Shown one piece after another: positions 27,829-40,402 of a stretch of 64,000 nucleotides of DNA. Origin of the DNA: Stercorarius parasiticus (taxonomy: Eukaryota > Chordata > Aves > Charadriiformes > Stercorariidae); assembly GCA_013396915.1 (NCBI GenBank), contig VWZL01000259.1:236378-300377 (forward strand). Direction: 5' to 3'. Numbering within the stretch: the first letter of the stretch is position 1; each line of letters opens with the position of its first letter. Position numbers and translations under genes: made by a program. The notes under the pieces were generated by a model. It was not told the DNA's origin and did not search any database. It saw only the letters and a program-made list of their open reading frames with translations.

Positions 27829-28717
27829 AGATCTACATCATCTACCTGGACTTATACAAAGAAATTGACACTGTCTCACATGACATCTTTGTCTCTAAAC
27901 TGGAGAGACATGGATTTGGTGGAAGGACCACTTAGTGGATACGGAATTAGCTGGATGGCCACACTGAAAGAGTTGCGGTCAACGGCTCGATGTCCAAGTG
28001 GAGACCGGCAACGAGTGGTGTTCCTCAGGGGTCAGTATTGGGACCAGTACTGTTTAACATCTTTGCCAGTGACATGGACAGTGGGACTGACAATACCAAG
28101 CTGTGTAGAACAGTCAATATGCTGGAAGGGAAGGGATGCCACCAGAGGGACCTGAACAGGCTTAAGAGTGTGCCCATGCAAACCTCAATGAAGTTCAACA
28201 AGGCCAAGTGCAAGGTCCTGCACGTGGGTGGGGGCAATCCCAAGCACAAATACAAGCTGGGCAGAGAATGGATTGAGGGCAGCTGTGCTGAGCTGGAGCA
28301 CCTCTCCTATGAAGACAGGCTGAGAGAGTTGGGGCTGTTCAGCCTGGAGAAGTGAAGGCTCCAGGGAGACCATATAGCGGCCTTCCATTACCTAAAGGGG
28401 GCCTACAGGAAAGATGGGGAGGGACTTTTTATCAGGGAGTGTAGCGATAGGATGAGGGGTAACGGTTTTAAACTGAAAGAGGGTAGATTTAGATTAGACA
28501 TCAGGAAGAAATTCTTTAGTCTGAGAGTGGTGAGACACCGGAACCAATTGCCCAGAGAAGTTGTGGATACCTCGTCCATGGAAATGTTCAAGGTCAGGTT
28601 GGATGGGGCTTTGAGCAACCTGGTCTAGGGGGAGGTGTCCCTGTCCATAGCAGGGAGGCTGGAAGTAGATGATCTTTAAGGTTCCTTCCAACCCAAACCA
28701 TTCTATGATTCTATGAT
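27829..28717 (+). mobile_element. CR1 LINE fragment with broken reverse transcriptase, 3' end intact
   Basis: A 5'-truncated CR1 non-LTR retrotransposon. One reading frame spans 27829-28628 and carries ORF2 reverse-transcriptase blocks: IYLDLYKEIDTVSHDIFVSK (palm motif A region), then SGVPQGSVLGPVLFNIF at about 28012-28062 (motif B). The catalytic FADD block that should follow is missing: MDSG runs into TDNTKLC through an in-frame deletion. A second in-frame deletion, near 28280-28293, joins EWIEG to LEHLSYEDRL and removes roughly 85 codons. Two nonsense changes, TAG at 27933 and TGA at 28353, interrupt the frame. The C-terminal part and the 3' untranslated tail remain, ending in ATTCTATGATTCTATGAT. 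The endonuclease domain is absent. The element cannot move by itself; the in-frame deletions could reflect a deleted parent copy. Its 3' tail closely matches the fragment at 52.2 kb. Confidence 0.95.
27933..27935 (+). other. Nonsense codon in CR1 ORF2 (W to TAG)
   Basis: In the CR1 frame the codon after RTT is TAG, where the family has tryptophan (TGG). The frame continues open afterwards to 28353. Confidence 0.8.
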
Positions 28718-31700
28718 TTTGGATCTTGAACACACGTCAGCACTAAGCACTGACCAGCAATGTCTTAGCTTCCATCTAAAAACATATTTTTATCCCTCTC
28801 AACTGCAAAGCAGCAGTTGCATTGCAACTACGGGCTTAGTGACACTGGTGCCTTCCTGAGGTACCAGAGCCCATCTCTGAGTTGGAAAGGCCTTCGGGAC
28901 AGATTTGCTGCATCTTTTGAATTTTTCAGGGGCAAGCATGCAAGCACAGTTTGAATAATAAATGCATGAGGTTGACAGTACATGTTACGTCAGGCTGAAA
29001 TGGAGTATTAGTTCTAACCAGAACGCAACATTTGAAAAGGTCCTTTTGCATCAGATACTTTGAGAATTTCACCAATTTTGTGCTTCTTATTCACGGAAGA
29101 CCTGAAGGATAAGTAGCACCACAGGGCATGAAAATAAACAGTTTTTGTTGATAAACTTGTGGACGCTCAGTACCTCTACAAGTCAACCCACACATTCATG
29201 GTGATGTGTACATTCCTGAGGCTGCTTCGCACCTAATCAGAGTTTTATGAATTTGGTGCTATGCTGACAGAAAGCTGAAATAACTGGGATCTGAATGCCT
29301 TCTTCCTCCCTTTGCAAACTCCTCTTTTAAGACAATCTAGTATTACCTTCTGAGCATTCTTGTCACCTTTGTAAGTGCTCAGTGTTTTCTGAACCTTCCT
29401 AAATTGCTGTCAGTGACATTCTATAGCAATGAGCACCAAAAACCAACTGTCCCTTGTGGGAATTATCTGTACTGGTTATGTGATAACTAACTTTCTTTTC
29501 ATTGAATATCACCTTATCCTCGTTCTCATCTCTCATCATCTCAGCTCATCACCTCGTTCTCACCTCTTTTATTCAGAATAAGAACTTCCCACCACATTTC
29601 CCCTCCATGTTATATCCTTTTGCCTGGTCTCTTCTTATTAATTTCTTTTCTGGTATGAACGACCTGAATTTTCATGTATAAAAGGTGTACCAGATCCCAA
29701 ATAATTTCCATGAACATTTTTTGAACTTCTTATTGCACTTAAAAACTTCGTCAAGGATAACCAGAACTCAATGGCATATACATCTATCACATATATGCCT
29801 ATATTATACACAAAACTGAAACCAACTGATGCATTTGTTGACAGCAGAGGACTAAGAAGGAATGGACCGGTTTGGTTAATTAGATTTCCACATCACTTGA
29901 TACCCTTCCAGTGAAGAGTTCTGGTATAATGAGAAGCCATCACTGAAACTGCTGTGGTAACCCAGCTTCTGGAGTAGCTGAGGACCCAGTATCTCACAGA
30001 ATAAAGACATTTGAGCAGGGTCCAGAAATTCAGCATGAGTGTAATGCAAACATCAGTTAGAGCTGTGGCATGCCTGTGAGCAGATCTCCTACTAAAGGGC
30101 TAGGTCAGTTTTACAAGCTTGCAGGGGTTTTATCTCACTATCTAGGATGTCATACAAAAATGTGAGATCCCCCAAAGCAATCTAAAGTTGGTGGTCCTCA
30201 AGCTCATTTGAAAGTCAGTGGGAACTGAGGACCTGCCTCCTTGCAGGTCCTCTTTGAAAACTCCATCCTGAAACGTTGAAGACATCCCCTCCATACCTCA
30301 TGGTGTATGGTATTAAAAATTGTTTTTATTTGGCACTACAGTAGTAGCCCCAGTCTCAAAGCAGGCTGGCACTGCCCCTGTCCTCAGCATTGCACAGACA
30401 TCCAGAAAAAGTAATAATAATGTTCTTGTACATTACCATCTAAGCCAACAAGAAAGGAAAAATATAGCAGAACACACACACACATGCACATGTAGAGAGT
30501 TCAACTGACGTAAAACGAGTTACCATCCAAGTTAGAAATCGAACATCAGCTCCCAATTTCTCAACAGGAAACACAAATCTGGAGCTCTATCCCTTGTATT
30601 TCATTTCCCCAAGTGAGAGCACAAAGCTGATTTTTTTAAACATGAATTTTAAAAAAAATATAAGCATACTGATAACAAACAAACATGATTTTTCAAACGG
30701 CCAAGATAAAAACAGACACACAAACTGTTTAAAGAAATCCTGCTGATGTTGTACCATGGTTGGAGTAGTGATCTAGCTATCAGAACCACTTGCCACTTCT
30801 GTTTGCAATGCTTATGTGGGTCCCATAGGAGCTTCCATTTAAATAGGGGAGGGATTTCATCTCTAAACAACAAGGCTAATGTCAGATGTAGCTGACACAC
30901 AAGGCGTAAAGGTTATAATTTCATGAGGCATGAATGTTTCTTTTAATTTCAACCAATTAAATTAAACTCTCAGTCTGAGGCCCATAGTGCATGGTCCCTG
31001 AAATGACCATTTACCATACACATCAAATACTCAAGAGGTTTCCTTTTCTGTGTTATTTCTTCAGCCCAATGACTAGATGGAAGGAAATCACTGAAGCGTG
31101 AGCTCTATAACAATATAAAATAAAGTCAGAGATGAAGGTTTCCTAGGGATATTTTTTTTAATGCTGTTAACATTGCTTAGTTAATTTCAAAGCTACACGC
31201 TCAAACCCATGTTTTCTGTTGAGTCCCGTTAGATCATAAGAAAAGAATTTATTATGTAGATTTGTAATTGGTTCTTTGTAGGGGAAATTAAGAGTTTACA
31301 GTACCTGGGGTTAAGTGGAGTGCTACCTTCCAGATTGCATGAGGATTCTTCTCAGCTATGGCTAAAGAATCATGCTTACATCTTTTGCAGTATAAATAAA
31401 ATGGCTAGATAAGAAATTTGCAATATTTCTGAGATTCACAGGAAGTTTGGGACCCAACTTCCCCCTCGCCACCACACCAACGATATCAAAAGTCACACAG
31501 AGTCTCAGGACTCCAACAGTAAAGCTTAAAGACACCTCTCCAATTGCTCTGTCAGCTGCAGATCCTGGTTTCAAGAACACACGTCTACAAGGAGACATTT
31601 CCATTTTTGCAGCTTTCCCATGAGGCGCTACCCAGTTATTACTAACAGCAAATATGAATGCAAAGTTATTGACCCAAATCACAAGATATTTGTATTGCAG

Positions 31701-32066
31701 CTCTTCCATGCATTTCAACACCAAAAGCCTTCTGATTCATGGGCAAGGCAAATTTCTTACCAGGAAAGAGCAGGAGGAAAAATAAAACAAGTAATTCCTT
31801 GCATCAACATTTTCTTCTAGATTAATTCACCACATTTCTTACAATAGTACTTCTAAAATATCAGCATGGGAAGACAACAGCTGAAAAAAATCATCATATG
31901 CCAGGTGCTTTTGGCACTACACAACAGAGAGATACATAATACTTGGACACAGAAGAGTCTCAACAGCGCCCTGTGGCTCAAAAAAAACAAGAAATGAGAG
32001 AATATTCCTGTTTCTCTTGCAAGGTTGTCACATGGCCATGAGCACATATTTTGACTTATCATGAAT
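28718..32066. other. Non-coding stretch, no gene recognised
   Basis: No open frame above 83 codons except one of 120 codons on the minus strand (31362-31724), which has no recognisable domain. A 16-bp direct repeat (CCTCGTTCTCAyCTCT) is present at 29519-29534 and 29552-29567, and a short AC run at 30472-30484. Nothing else was identified. Confidence 0.55.
29519..29567. repeat. 16-bp direct repeat, 33-bp spacing
   Basis: CCTCGTTCTCATCTCT at 29519-29534 recurs as CCTCGTTCTCACCTCT at 29552-29567 with one mismatch, separated by TCATC-rich sequence. It looks like a local slippage duplication in a pyrimidine-rich patch. Confidence 0.75.
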
Positions 32067-32093
32067 CCCGTTTTACAGACAGAGAAACTGAGG
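32067..32093 (-). mobile_element. MIR-like SINE remnant
   Basis: CCCGTTTTACAGA, a few bases, then GAGAAACTGAGG matches the reverse complement of the well-known MIR core segment (CCTCAGTTTCC..TCTGTAAAATGGG). About 22 of 25 positions agree by eye. The flanks cannot be aligned, as expected of a very old copy. Confidence 0.5.
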
Positions 32094-33589
32094 TGATAAC
32101 TTTCTTTTGAAATTCTAAGTCGTAAAAGAGATATTTGTATTAGTATCACTAATGTCAGTGCTGAAGGAAGAACACACATTGTTTCCCAGTAAAGAACCCA
32201 CTATATTAAATGGCTATCAGCCAGCGGTACCAGTAGATGTTTCCCTAATCTTATATACTCACTGCAATAAAAATCATTCCAGAAACTGACCATACAGAAT
32301 ACATCTAAATAGATTCTAAAGCTGTCATTTCATTTTTATGTCTCCACATTTTCATGAGAAAAATCATTCATGTTAGCCTATCAAGAAACTAAAACTCAGG
32401 GAGGTCTGAGGTATGAAAACTACTGATAATAAGAAAGTTCTAGGACCTCTAAGAGAAACGCTTATGAGTTATCCATGGATCACATTATTTTTATTTTTTC
32501 CTCAGCTGCTATTGTGAGGTAAGCCCTGCAAGGCTCTGTGCAATCAGGTGCTAGGAGCCGCATAAATATACGGTAAATCACAGGTTCTGGCCTCTCCCAG
32601 ACTGCATGAGGAAGATTTCAGTGTTTGATGTAGCAATCAAAGATGAGTTTTGCTTGGGATAACAGGAGGGATCCTCCTGTTGGAAACAGGTGAACAATGT
32701 AAATATGGAAGCAAAATTATATGGAAATTTGCATCAAAAATATACAGTTAAAAAACAAATAACTAATTTTTTTCAATAAACAATGTTTTGGTTCCATTTT
32801 AAGAGTAGACAGGAGAATTTGGGATTGTACTAAGGAGCCCTTGTTGGGCCTTAAATAGAGATAGGAGGAGCAAACGAGGGAACAAACACATATTTTCTCA
32901 CCCCAAAACAGTCCCACTTTAATTTCCCCTTCACAAAGTATTCGCATTACAGCAAAGAGGATTACAGAAGAAAAATACTGGCAATAGCAGGTAATGGAAT
33001 ATAAAGACTTTCACCTCTGGGTCATCAATTAAAATCCAGTCCCAATTGGTAGTGACTAAACATCATTACCCTCTGATAGCTGTTCAATCGCGTATTTGAA
33101 ATGGAGTTTCGGCTCTCCAAGCGCTGCGAAAGCCCCTGCTGGGGCTCACAGAAGCTGGCCTATGCGCTGGTGATTTTAGTAGAGGCCCCAGAGAACTGAG
33201 ACCACGTGGAGAACAGAGATCATGCTGGGGTTCAATGGTCTGGTCTTAAACCCTTTCCCTNTATGTTTCACTCATCCCAGTCCTAATGTATGCAGCCCTC
33301 TGCCTTGGCCTCCCTCAGGAGGACTGGAGGGACTGGGCTAAATACAGAGTGCGTAAATCAGATGCTGGTATGAGAATTTCTCTTTCTTGCTCCTCTGGTT
33401 CATCTCGGAGAGAACTGAAATTTTTGGGACTGACGTTACTTTAGCCCTCTCTGTGGCTCCTCAGTTTTGCACAAGAGCCATCCCGGTATCTGGTACAGCC
33501 TACAGTCACCTGAAATTGGGGTTCTTCCTGCAAAGTGCTCAAGATAGCCTTAAGGCAACAATGATAGCTGGGGATGTCATAGTACTTAC

Positions 33590-33853
33590 CTGCGGGAGAA
33601 GATCCCGTCAGATGAGCTGCTGGTTCCAGCTAGGTAGGGACACAGGCTTCCAGACATGGGACAGCAGGCAGATGTGGCCTTGCAGAACATCTGCAGTGTC
33701 TTCATGTGCTGCATTTCAGGTGTTTGCAGCCGCACCTTCAGGTCAGCCACCGTGTGACAGCTCCTCATGCGTTTCAGGGCAAAGGCAGCTCCAACCGCCA
33801 CCACGGGTGGAGTGGCATTTTTACTCCACTTCTGCTTTATGCATGTGCCAAGC
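33590..33853 (-). other. Candidate internal exon, product unknown
   Basis: On the minus strand a pyrimidine-rich acceptor, TTATCCCATCCTTTCAG, ends at 33854. It is followed by 264 bases open throughout in one frame (1 base, 87 codons, 2 bases), then CCCGCAG and the consensus donor GTAAGTAC from 33589. The length is a multiple of three, so skipping it would preserve frame. The peptide is basic and Cys-containing, with segments VVAVGAAFALKRMRSCHTVA, KVRLQTPEMQHMKTLQ and PYLAGTSSSSDGIFSR. I recognise no family, signal peptide or membrane segment. A stop lies about 12 codons upstream in the same frame and TAA follows the donor, as for an isolated exon. Against it: a CAGGTAAGT is expected about once per 130 kb of strand by chance, the plus strand is also open over 156 codons (33387-33857), and no partner exon was found. 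It could be an alternative exon, a lncRNA exon or chance. Confidence 0.22.
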
Positions 33854-34249
33854 CTGAAAGGATGGGATAATTCGTAAATCCCATTTCATAAATGAATATG
33901 GAGAAGAGCTAAAACTGTAGCTCATAACATAAATGCTCCAGTAGCTAATATTCTCTGTGCAGGCAATCAGTGTGCCCAGCCGGAGGGGAGGGGTAGGAGA
34001 GAGTCTAACTTACACCAATGTAGATTCCCTCTAGATTCCCCTCTTTAACTGGCCTGACCTTTTCTAAAAGGGTTACATCACATACAGACCTCAGCTATTA
34101 CCCCCTGAACACTGTTTTCTTTGCTCTGGAAACCTCACTGAAACAATTCGGCGACAAACCTTGTTTTGTAAGCCACCCACGAGCAGGATTGGGCCACTTA
34201 AAAGTTTCTGCCAAGAGCGAACAGGAAAATCATATCCCTCTAGCCTATA

Positions 34250-34760
34250 TTATTTCTTTTAATAGATTCACAATCTGGGAAGGAGCCAGAGATTCTAAAC
34301 AAAGATAAGGTGCAAAGAGGTGGACAAGACATTAAAGAAATAAAATCCATATCAGGGCAATAATGGTCATAAAGCAATAAAGTGGATGTATAATAGTTCC
34401 TGGACTTTTAATTTGTGACTAATTTGTTGCACAATGAGGTTGCAATTTTCTAATTGTGATTGCCATTTTAATTTTACTCATGGCTGTGCAACTAACAATG
34501 TATAGTCTAGTAATTAAAATTAATTGTACCTTCACCTGCATATTTCTATTAGGCTGTTAAATTTAGTCGGTAGGCTCAATGATTTTGTTCTCTGAGAGAT
34601 GCCGAATTCATTTCAGTGAGCCCAATTATGTTACACTCTGTAATTCCTGTATGAAAAACAAGCATTTTACTTTGATATGAAGAGTTGCTACAATCCCATT
34701 TTTAAAATTGCATATTCAACACTGGAATATAGGCTGACAGGAGATACATCTAAAGGCTTG
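34250..34760. promoter_or_regulatory. Candidate conserved non-coding element (strongest)
   Basis: About 500 repeat-free, AT-rich bases with a dense set of factor-binding words: C/EBP-like TTGCACAA at 34427-34434 and TTGCAATT at 34440-34447; homeodomain TAATTG at 34451-34456, TAATTA at 34511-34516 and TAATTG at 34521-34526; SOX-like ACAATG at 34495-34500; E-box CACCTG at 34533-34538. It has no long open frame, homopolymer or transposon sequence. This texture is typical of vertebrate developmental enhancers. The target gene is unknown, and conservation was not testable here. Confidence 0.45.
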
Positions 34761-37539
34761 GGCTTTTTTTCTTTTTAAAAATAGCCTGCTTGTGGGATAC
34801 CTCTTACAAAACTATCAATTACAGCCCCTAGGAATAAATCCAATGAAAACTCAACTAGATAGTCACCATTCAATTAATTTCATGAACAATTAACAGATGT
34901 CTCCCTAACCACACACATATGGTTTAAATTCAATCAGAATTTTATGACAAGCTGTACCATGCATATTTGAAGCAATGGGAACACAGTGACAGAACAGACT
35001 GCTTCAACGCGCCAGCAAAACTATGAAAACCCATGCTGTCACACAAGATCCTTTACAGTTGTGCCCCAAATTTCCATAATCCATACCACTTTGAAGTTTG
35101 CATATGAATTTTTCTCCACAAATGGGCATTGTTCATTTTCACACAGTAGCCATAGCTCCTGGCACATACAGGAATAATGTCAAAATATGCTGTAGTGAGC
35201 TTATTATCAGTAGCAATATGTTTTGAAGTGACCCATATTCTTCTCCAGATCCCAGCAGCAGCAACCCAATGCAATTCCACTTAAACTCTGCAGTGTTGTA
35301 TAGATTTACCCTTGGAGCCCCACGCATGGCTCATTTGATCCACCTTCCTTGAAGACTCTCAAATGTCTCAAAATAAAAACAAAAACTGAGCCAAACCTTC
35401 AAACTTCAGATTACAAAATCAAGACTTTCCAAATACTGAAGACAAAAGGGCCTGGTCACCAGAACTGCTTATCACTGGCAATTAGCCAGTCTAGCTTTGT
35501 TAGTCTAGTTCTGTAGTGCTAGACTGCAACCATGGCCTTACTTTAACAGACTTGAGCATACTTGCCGTCAAAGCTGCTCCCCAGTAAAAGAGTTTGCGAT
35601 CTGATTGTAGGAGGACATCTATTCTGTGAACTGTGGGGCAATGGAAACAGACTACAGCTAGAATAAAAGAATATATTTTTAACGTCAGTGGCACAGAGTG
35701 GTGCCACATAGGTATGTGCAGGTTAATTTAATCCTTTTACTATGGCTGGGCTATCCTGGCCGTCAAGCAACAGAAGACTACTTGGTGTAGACGTGCTCTA
35801 AGATGTTTTAAATAAACCTCTGCTTGTCAATCATATCAGAGTCCAAACAGATTCAGAATGTTGAAGTCTGGTTTACGTGGTGTGAACTTCAGTGTTGAGG
35901 GCCTAAGAAGGTAGGACAAAGGATAGGAGAAATAAATCTACTGTTATCTTAATACTACTATCTGGAAGCCAAGATGGAGCAGTTAATATTGCAAGCAGAA
36001 AGTCCACAACCAGAAAGTCAGAAGAAAAACTAAAACTACAAAGTTACCACTAAGCTGCAAAACATCCTCCTGTATGGAGAATCATTAGAGGATGTAGATA
36101 TCTGACTTCTCTAATAATGAATATCCATATTTAAAGGCAAACAGCCTTGATATTTTGGCCATTTTTGGTTGTTTATTAGCCAACAGTTGAATAAAAATCT
36201 CCATTTATCACATTACGGCACAAAGCATGGTTACTAAAAAGTTGTCAGCGAACATTTACTCTATCAGAACTTGACAAAGAAGAGCAAAGGGAGAGAATGC
36301 CAACTTTCAATCTATTTTTTGCATCACTAATTAATAATAACATGAAATAAGTATAGTCATACGATTTGAGTAAATACTTACTGGAAGTTGCCTTACCAAG
36401 AGAGTTATGTGAACCATAACTAAAGCAGAGAGAACTTCTTAAAAAAAACCCAAACCTTGTTACTGTGGAATTAAACTGAAAGTAATCAGGATCAAGAAGC
36501 AATAATACCTGTAAAAATTCATGCAGGCAAATAACATTAATCAAATTAAGCAGATCTTAAAGTCAGGAAATACTGAACTCAGAATCCAGAGTTAAAGCAA
36601 GCACCGCTCTTGTACTCCTTTCCTCGTAAAACGGGCAAGGAAAATCATCCCTTTATCGCCTTTACCCTGCCAGAACACATCTCCGCGCTCTCCACACTTA
36701 CCCACCCAGCAGCTGCACGATCCTCACGCCCTTGTGTCACTCATTGTAATCAAAGTACAAAGTTCATGGTCTTAGGGAAGATCATTTTGCAGTAAATTGG
36801 GGCTCTGCTGCTGGTGCGCTGATTGCGCCATTTCCTTCTCTGCTCCTGCTTTTAGAACGGAGTCGATGGCACTGCCTTGCCACGCATGCGATGCAAGGGT
36901 GAAGCTGTGAGGAGCCCAAACAGCAAGGAAACAAGGGTCCTCGAGAAGTCTAACAGTAAACCACATCCTCAATGTTTTCACTCTCTTCATACAGTCAAAT
37001 TACAGACATGGGAAAGAACTGAACTACCAGTAAGGGCAGCTACAGATACCATGTCGTGAAACAGGGGGGTTGGAAGAGTTAAAAATAGCAGTAATTCATT
37101 TGGGGGGGCGGGGGTGCTGTCTTAGGAGGGGAGCAGAGCAGTACCTGATCTGGCAGCCCAGCTCGCAGGTTCAGAGAAGGGGCTGTCTGAAGCACACAAA
37201 AAAAACTGCAAAGGGAAACAAATAGGCAGAACACATTTACATTGAATTTGACTATTTAAGGCCAAAGAAGAAATCATCCCTTGAGAAAGGGAAAAACTTA
37301 AACTGGTCCTGGTCAGGTGTATTTTCCCCTTATCCCTATAATAAGGTGGGGGATATGGTTTCAGCTGGACATATAAAATCAGTGTTAAATCATATGCGAT
37401 TCACTCTCCTCTAAAGCATTGCTCCTTCACCCCTCTGGCATGAAAACAGTTTACTGTGTACTGAATTGCAACTAATCCCTTTGAAATTATTTTTTACCAT
37501 ATACCCTTTATTACTATTTTCCCATATAAACTATTGTTA

Positions 37540-37760
37540 AACAGCAACAGGACCTTTTCAAAACACTCAAAATAATTGGCTATTTTGGATGATATTATCA
37601 AGACTGTTTAATGTGGCTGGGTGAGTGGCTGTTATTCATGCAATTCACTATTAGCCCCTTGACCTGGATCATTGCTGGAGCAAGTTTTATGAGCTTAATT
37701 GCATTTCCCCTCCTCTTCCTGTGTAAATTAGTCTGTACAAATAGAATGTCCTAGTTATTG
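37540..37760. promoter_or_regulatory. Candidate conserved non-coding element
   Basis: A repeat-free block with TAATTG at 37573-37578, a CTATTTTGG word (MEF2/SRF-like) at 37580-37588, the POU-like ATTCATGCAATT at 37634-37645, TGACCTGGATCA (nuclear-receptor-like) near 37659-37670, and TAATTGCAT at 37696-37704. No open frame of note. An A14 run follows at 37907-37920. The regulatory role is inferred from motif density only. Confidence 0.4.
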
Positions 37761-38492
37761 TGCATCCTCTTCTTCACAGACATCTTCTTCACAGCTAGTA
37801 AAGTCTATTCAAAAAACAGACCAAACTCCAGCTGCATTTGCTAAACTGCATGAAGCTGAAAAATAAACCAGTCAAGGCATACCAGCTATTGTCATTTTAT
37901 TAAATGAAAAAAAAAAAAAAGGCTTGTGTTGATTAAGACATTATACCTGGGCAGACAAGGAAAAAAAAAGTCCATGAGAGATATGGAGACAGAGACTAAG
38001 AGCTTTTATAGTATTGGAAATTACAAAGCTTCCTATGGGGGTCTATATTTGTTATAAGATGGGTTGTTATCTTCAATCTAAAAGCGACCTTGACAAAGTA
38101 TCTTTTGACACTTTTACTGCTCCTTTAAATGAAATATTCCCTATATCTTCAAGAATCAGCTTGAGTGGAATTGACTCAGTAGCTCAGCTTTAGAAAGACA
38201 GGGGAAACATTTTCTAATTTAAAAGAAATTTGAGAAAATAGTTCCATTCCCCTCTCTATTATCTAGCCATTCTGGAGCTTAGGCTTCTGAAACATCAACA
38301 TGCACAGTTTGCTTTACAATCCTTCTGCAGAAATTAGCTGACACCCATCAATGTAGATAACAGAAAGCTGTGGCATTAACACTTGAGAGTGCATTAATCT
38401 TTCCCAAATTAAAATCTGCACCACAGCATTTAAGATTGAGGCCACCACGGTTCAGCGCTGTTTGACCGCCAATTTTGATAAAAGTGTTTTAA

Positions 38493-38545
38493 GAGAGGTG
38501 AGACTTAGATAAATTGCCCATGGTTACACAACAGCAGCGAGGGTA
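38493..38545 (-). mobile_element. MIR-like SINE remnant
   Basis: GAGAGGTGAGACTTAGATAA followed by ATTGCCCATGGTTACACAAC resembles the reverse complement of the MIR core (GAGAGGTTAAGTAACTTGCC then CAAGGTCACACAGC). The match extends over about 45 bases with several mismatches. It is another old, decayed copy. Confidence 0.45.
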
Positions 38546-40402
38546 AGTGTTTAGTCTATTGGCTGCCATCATCGCGGGGTGTCACGGGTGTTTGCGTGTT
38601 TACATAAAGTGCAAAACAGAAGGAAAAACAATACATTACACTGTATTTCTTGGAGGTGACATCAATATTATATTTCATTGGTGGGAGACAAATATACTTT
38701 CACATTTGAGTATCCGAAGATAAAGGCACCTTTGGTTGTAAAACAAATGAATATTCTTCCCCGGTTCCCTAGCTACTCACTTTCTCTTGAGTTTAAAAGC
38801 AATCTGCCTGCGCTGAATGGGTGAGTTAAGCTTTAGAGATAACACCCACATGTACTTCTTGATCCAGCCTGTTATGAAATAAGCTTTCCATTCGACACAT
38901 AGCGAGTAAAGCATTGGGCACGTGATGCATTTTGCATTTGCCCAAGTCCTGCTGACCTCAAGAGTGACACACAAAATGGACTTGGATCTAAAATCCAGCC
39001 CAAGCCTCTAAGTTGAATCACTGCTAATATATAGAACATACCTCTTCTCTGTTGACCCTGCTGCAAAGGTTTTGAAATTAGTATTGTCATGTTTTCAGCA
39101 AAACCTTTTGCTCATAAAAAAGTTCAGAGATCTTCAAAATAGAGACACTGCGGCCCTAGTGTTTTGCAACTATTATTTCTATGCTGGACATAATAACACT
39201 GTGGGAGCTCTCTGTGATTTTTAGTCAAAATTTATTTCCTGGGGAGTTCCTGGGATTTTCAGATGGCCGCAAGTTCTTATCACATTTATATTCAGTTTGA
39301 AAAACTCTTCGAGTCCAAGAGCTCAAATCTCTCTCTAACAATCTAAATTACTAACAGAAGCATGAACATATTTCATTTCCTGATCCCCGAAAGCTGTACC
39401 CTAAGACTTACTGCTTGCCCTGCAATAACTAGGGTAAGGATTTGCACCTATGTTGCCTAGTTTCCTTCCTTGTCTTAACATGGTATAGTGAAGTCAAAGT
39501 ATTAGAAATTAAAAATTTATGAAACTTTTTGAGTGGAAATCACTGTAAATAAGACATAAACTTTGTGACATAAGCTTTTCTAGGAGAAACTACAGATTAT
39601 CTGAGTCATCAAGAATAAAGACTGTATCACTAAAGGCTTTCACCTTGGAAAGGTTTTGCTTTCAACTGAACTTGTCCTGCGCCAGCTTGCATGCTGAACC
39701 CCCATATTCTTCACCCAAAATCATTTGTCACCTTCCTTTCCTACATACTTTATTACAACATACGTAAACAGACAAATCAAAGGAATGTAAGCCTGTATAT
39801 AAAAGCATTTAAAAGCCAAGTTGAGGTAAGACATTCATGCCATGAATCATATGATGGACTTCACCAATTGGCTGCAACAAGTAGGGTAGATCTAAAAATG
39901 CTATAAAAGATGCCTCAGCCCCGGGGTTCACAATGGCGTTAAGAAATCAGAGAAATGGAAGTGCATATGATAGATTAGTATAAGAACCACAAGGTAACAG
40001 TGAGAGAATTACAAACTGTTGAACACAAAATCACAGCAGCATCCAGAAATGACACTTCCCATCATGCCAGGTTGGCAGCACACACTGCCACACGTTGGCA
40101 GATGATGACCAATGCCCCTTGTTTGTGCTGTTCATCAGTTCCTGCCTGGCCAAAATAAATACAGTGTAATTTGGTACAAAAGCCAATTCCAAGCATACTA
40201 CAAGCAGACCAGAAGACAGCTTGTGAACTACTTCAAGGCCCTGCTTCAGGGTACATGGTGGGAGCCTGCACTGCACTGGTGTTAGTGAGGTTCACATCTA
40301 AATGACCTTCTGGCAGTTCCAGACCAGCACAGAAGAAACTACCCCTTTCCCTACATTTCAGTAGAAGTGAAGTTGAAAAGGTCAGTCCTTATCTTCTAGA
40401 TT
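38546..40402. other. Non-coding stretch, no gene recognised
   Basis: Open frames stay below 82 codons and none is recognisable. No repeat family, RNA gene or strong motif cluster was seen. Confidence 0.55.

Noticed and set aside
37101..37132. G-rich patch as a G-quadruplex
   Set aside because: The fourth G run comes after a loop of about 13 bases, so it does not meet the usual loop limit.
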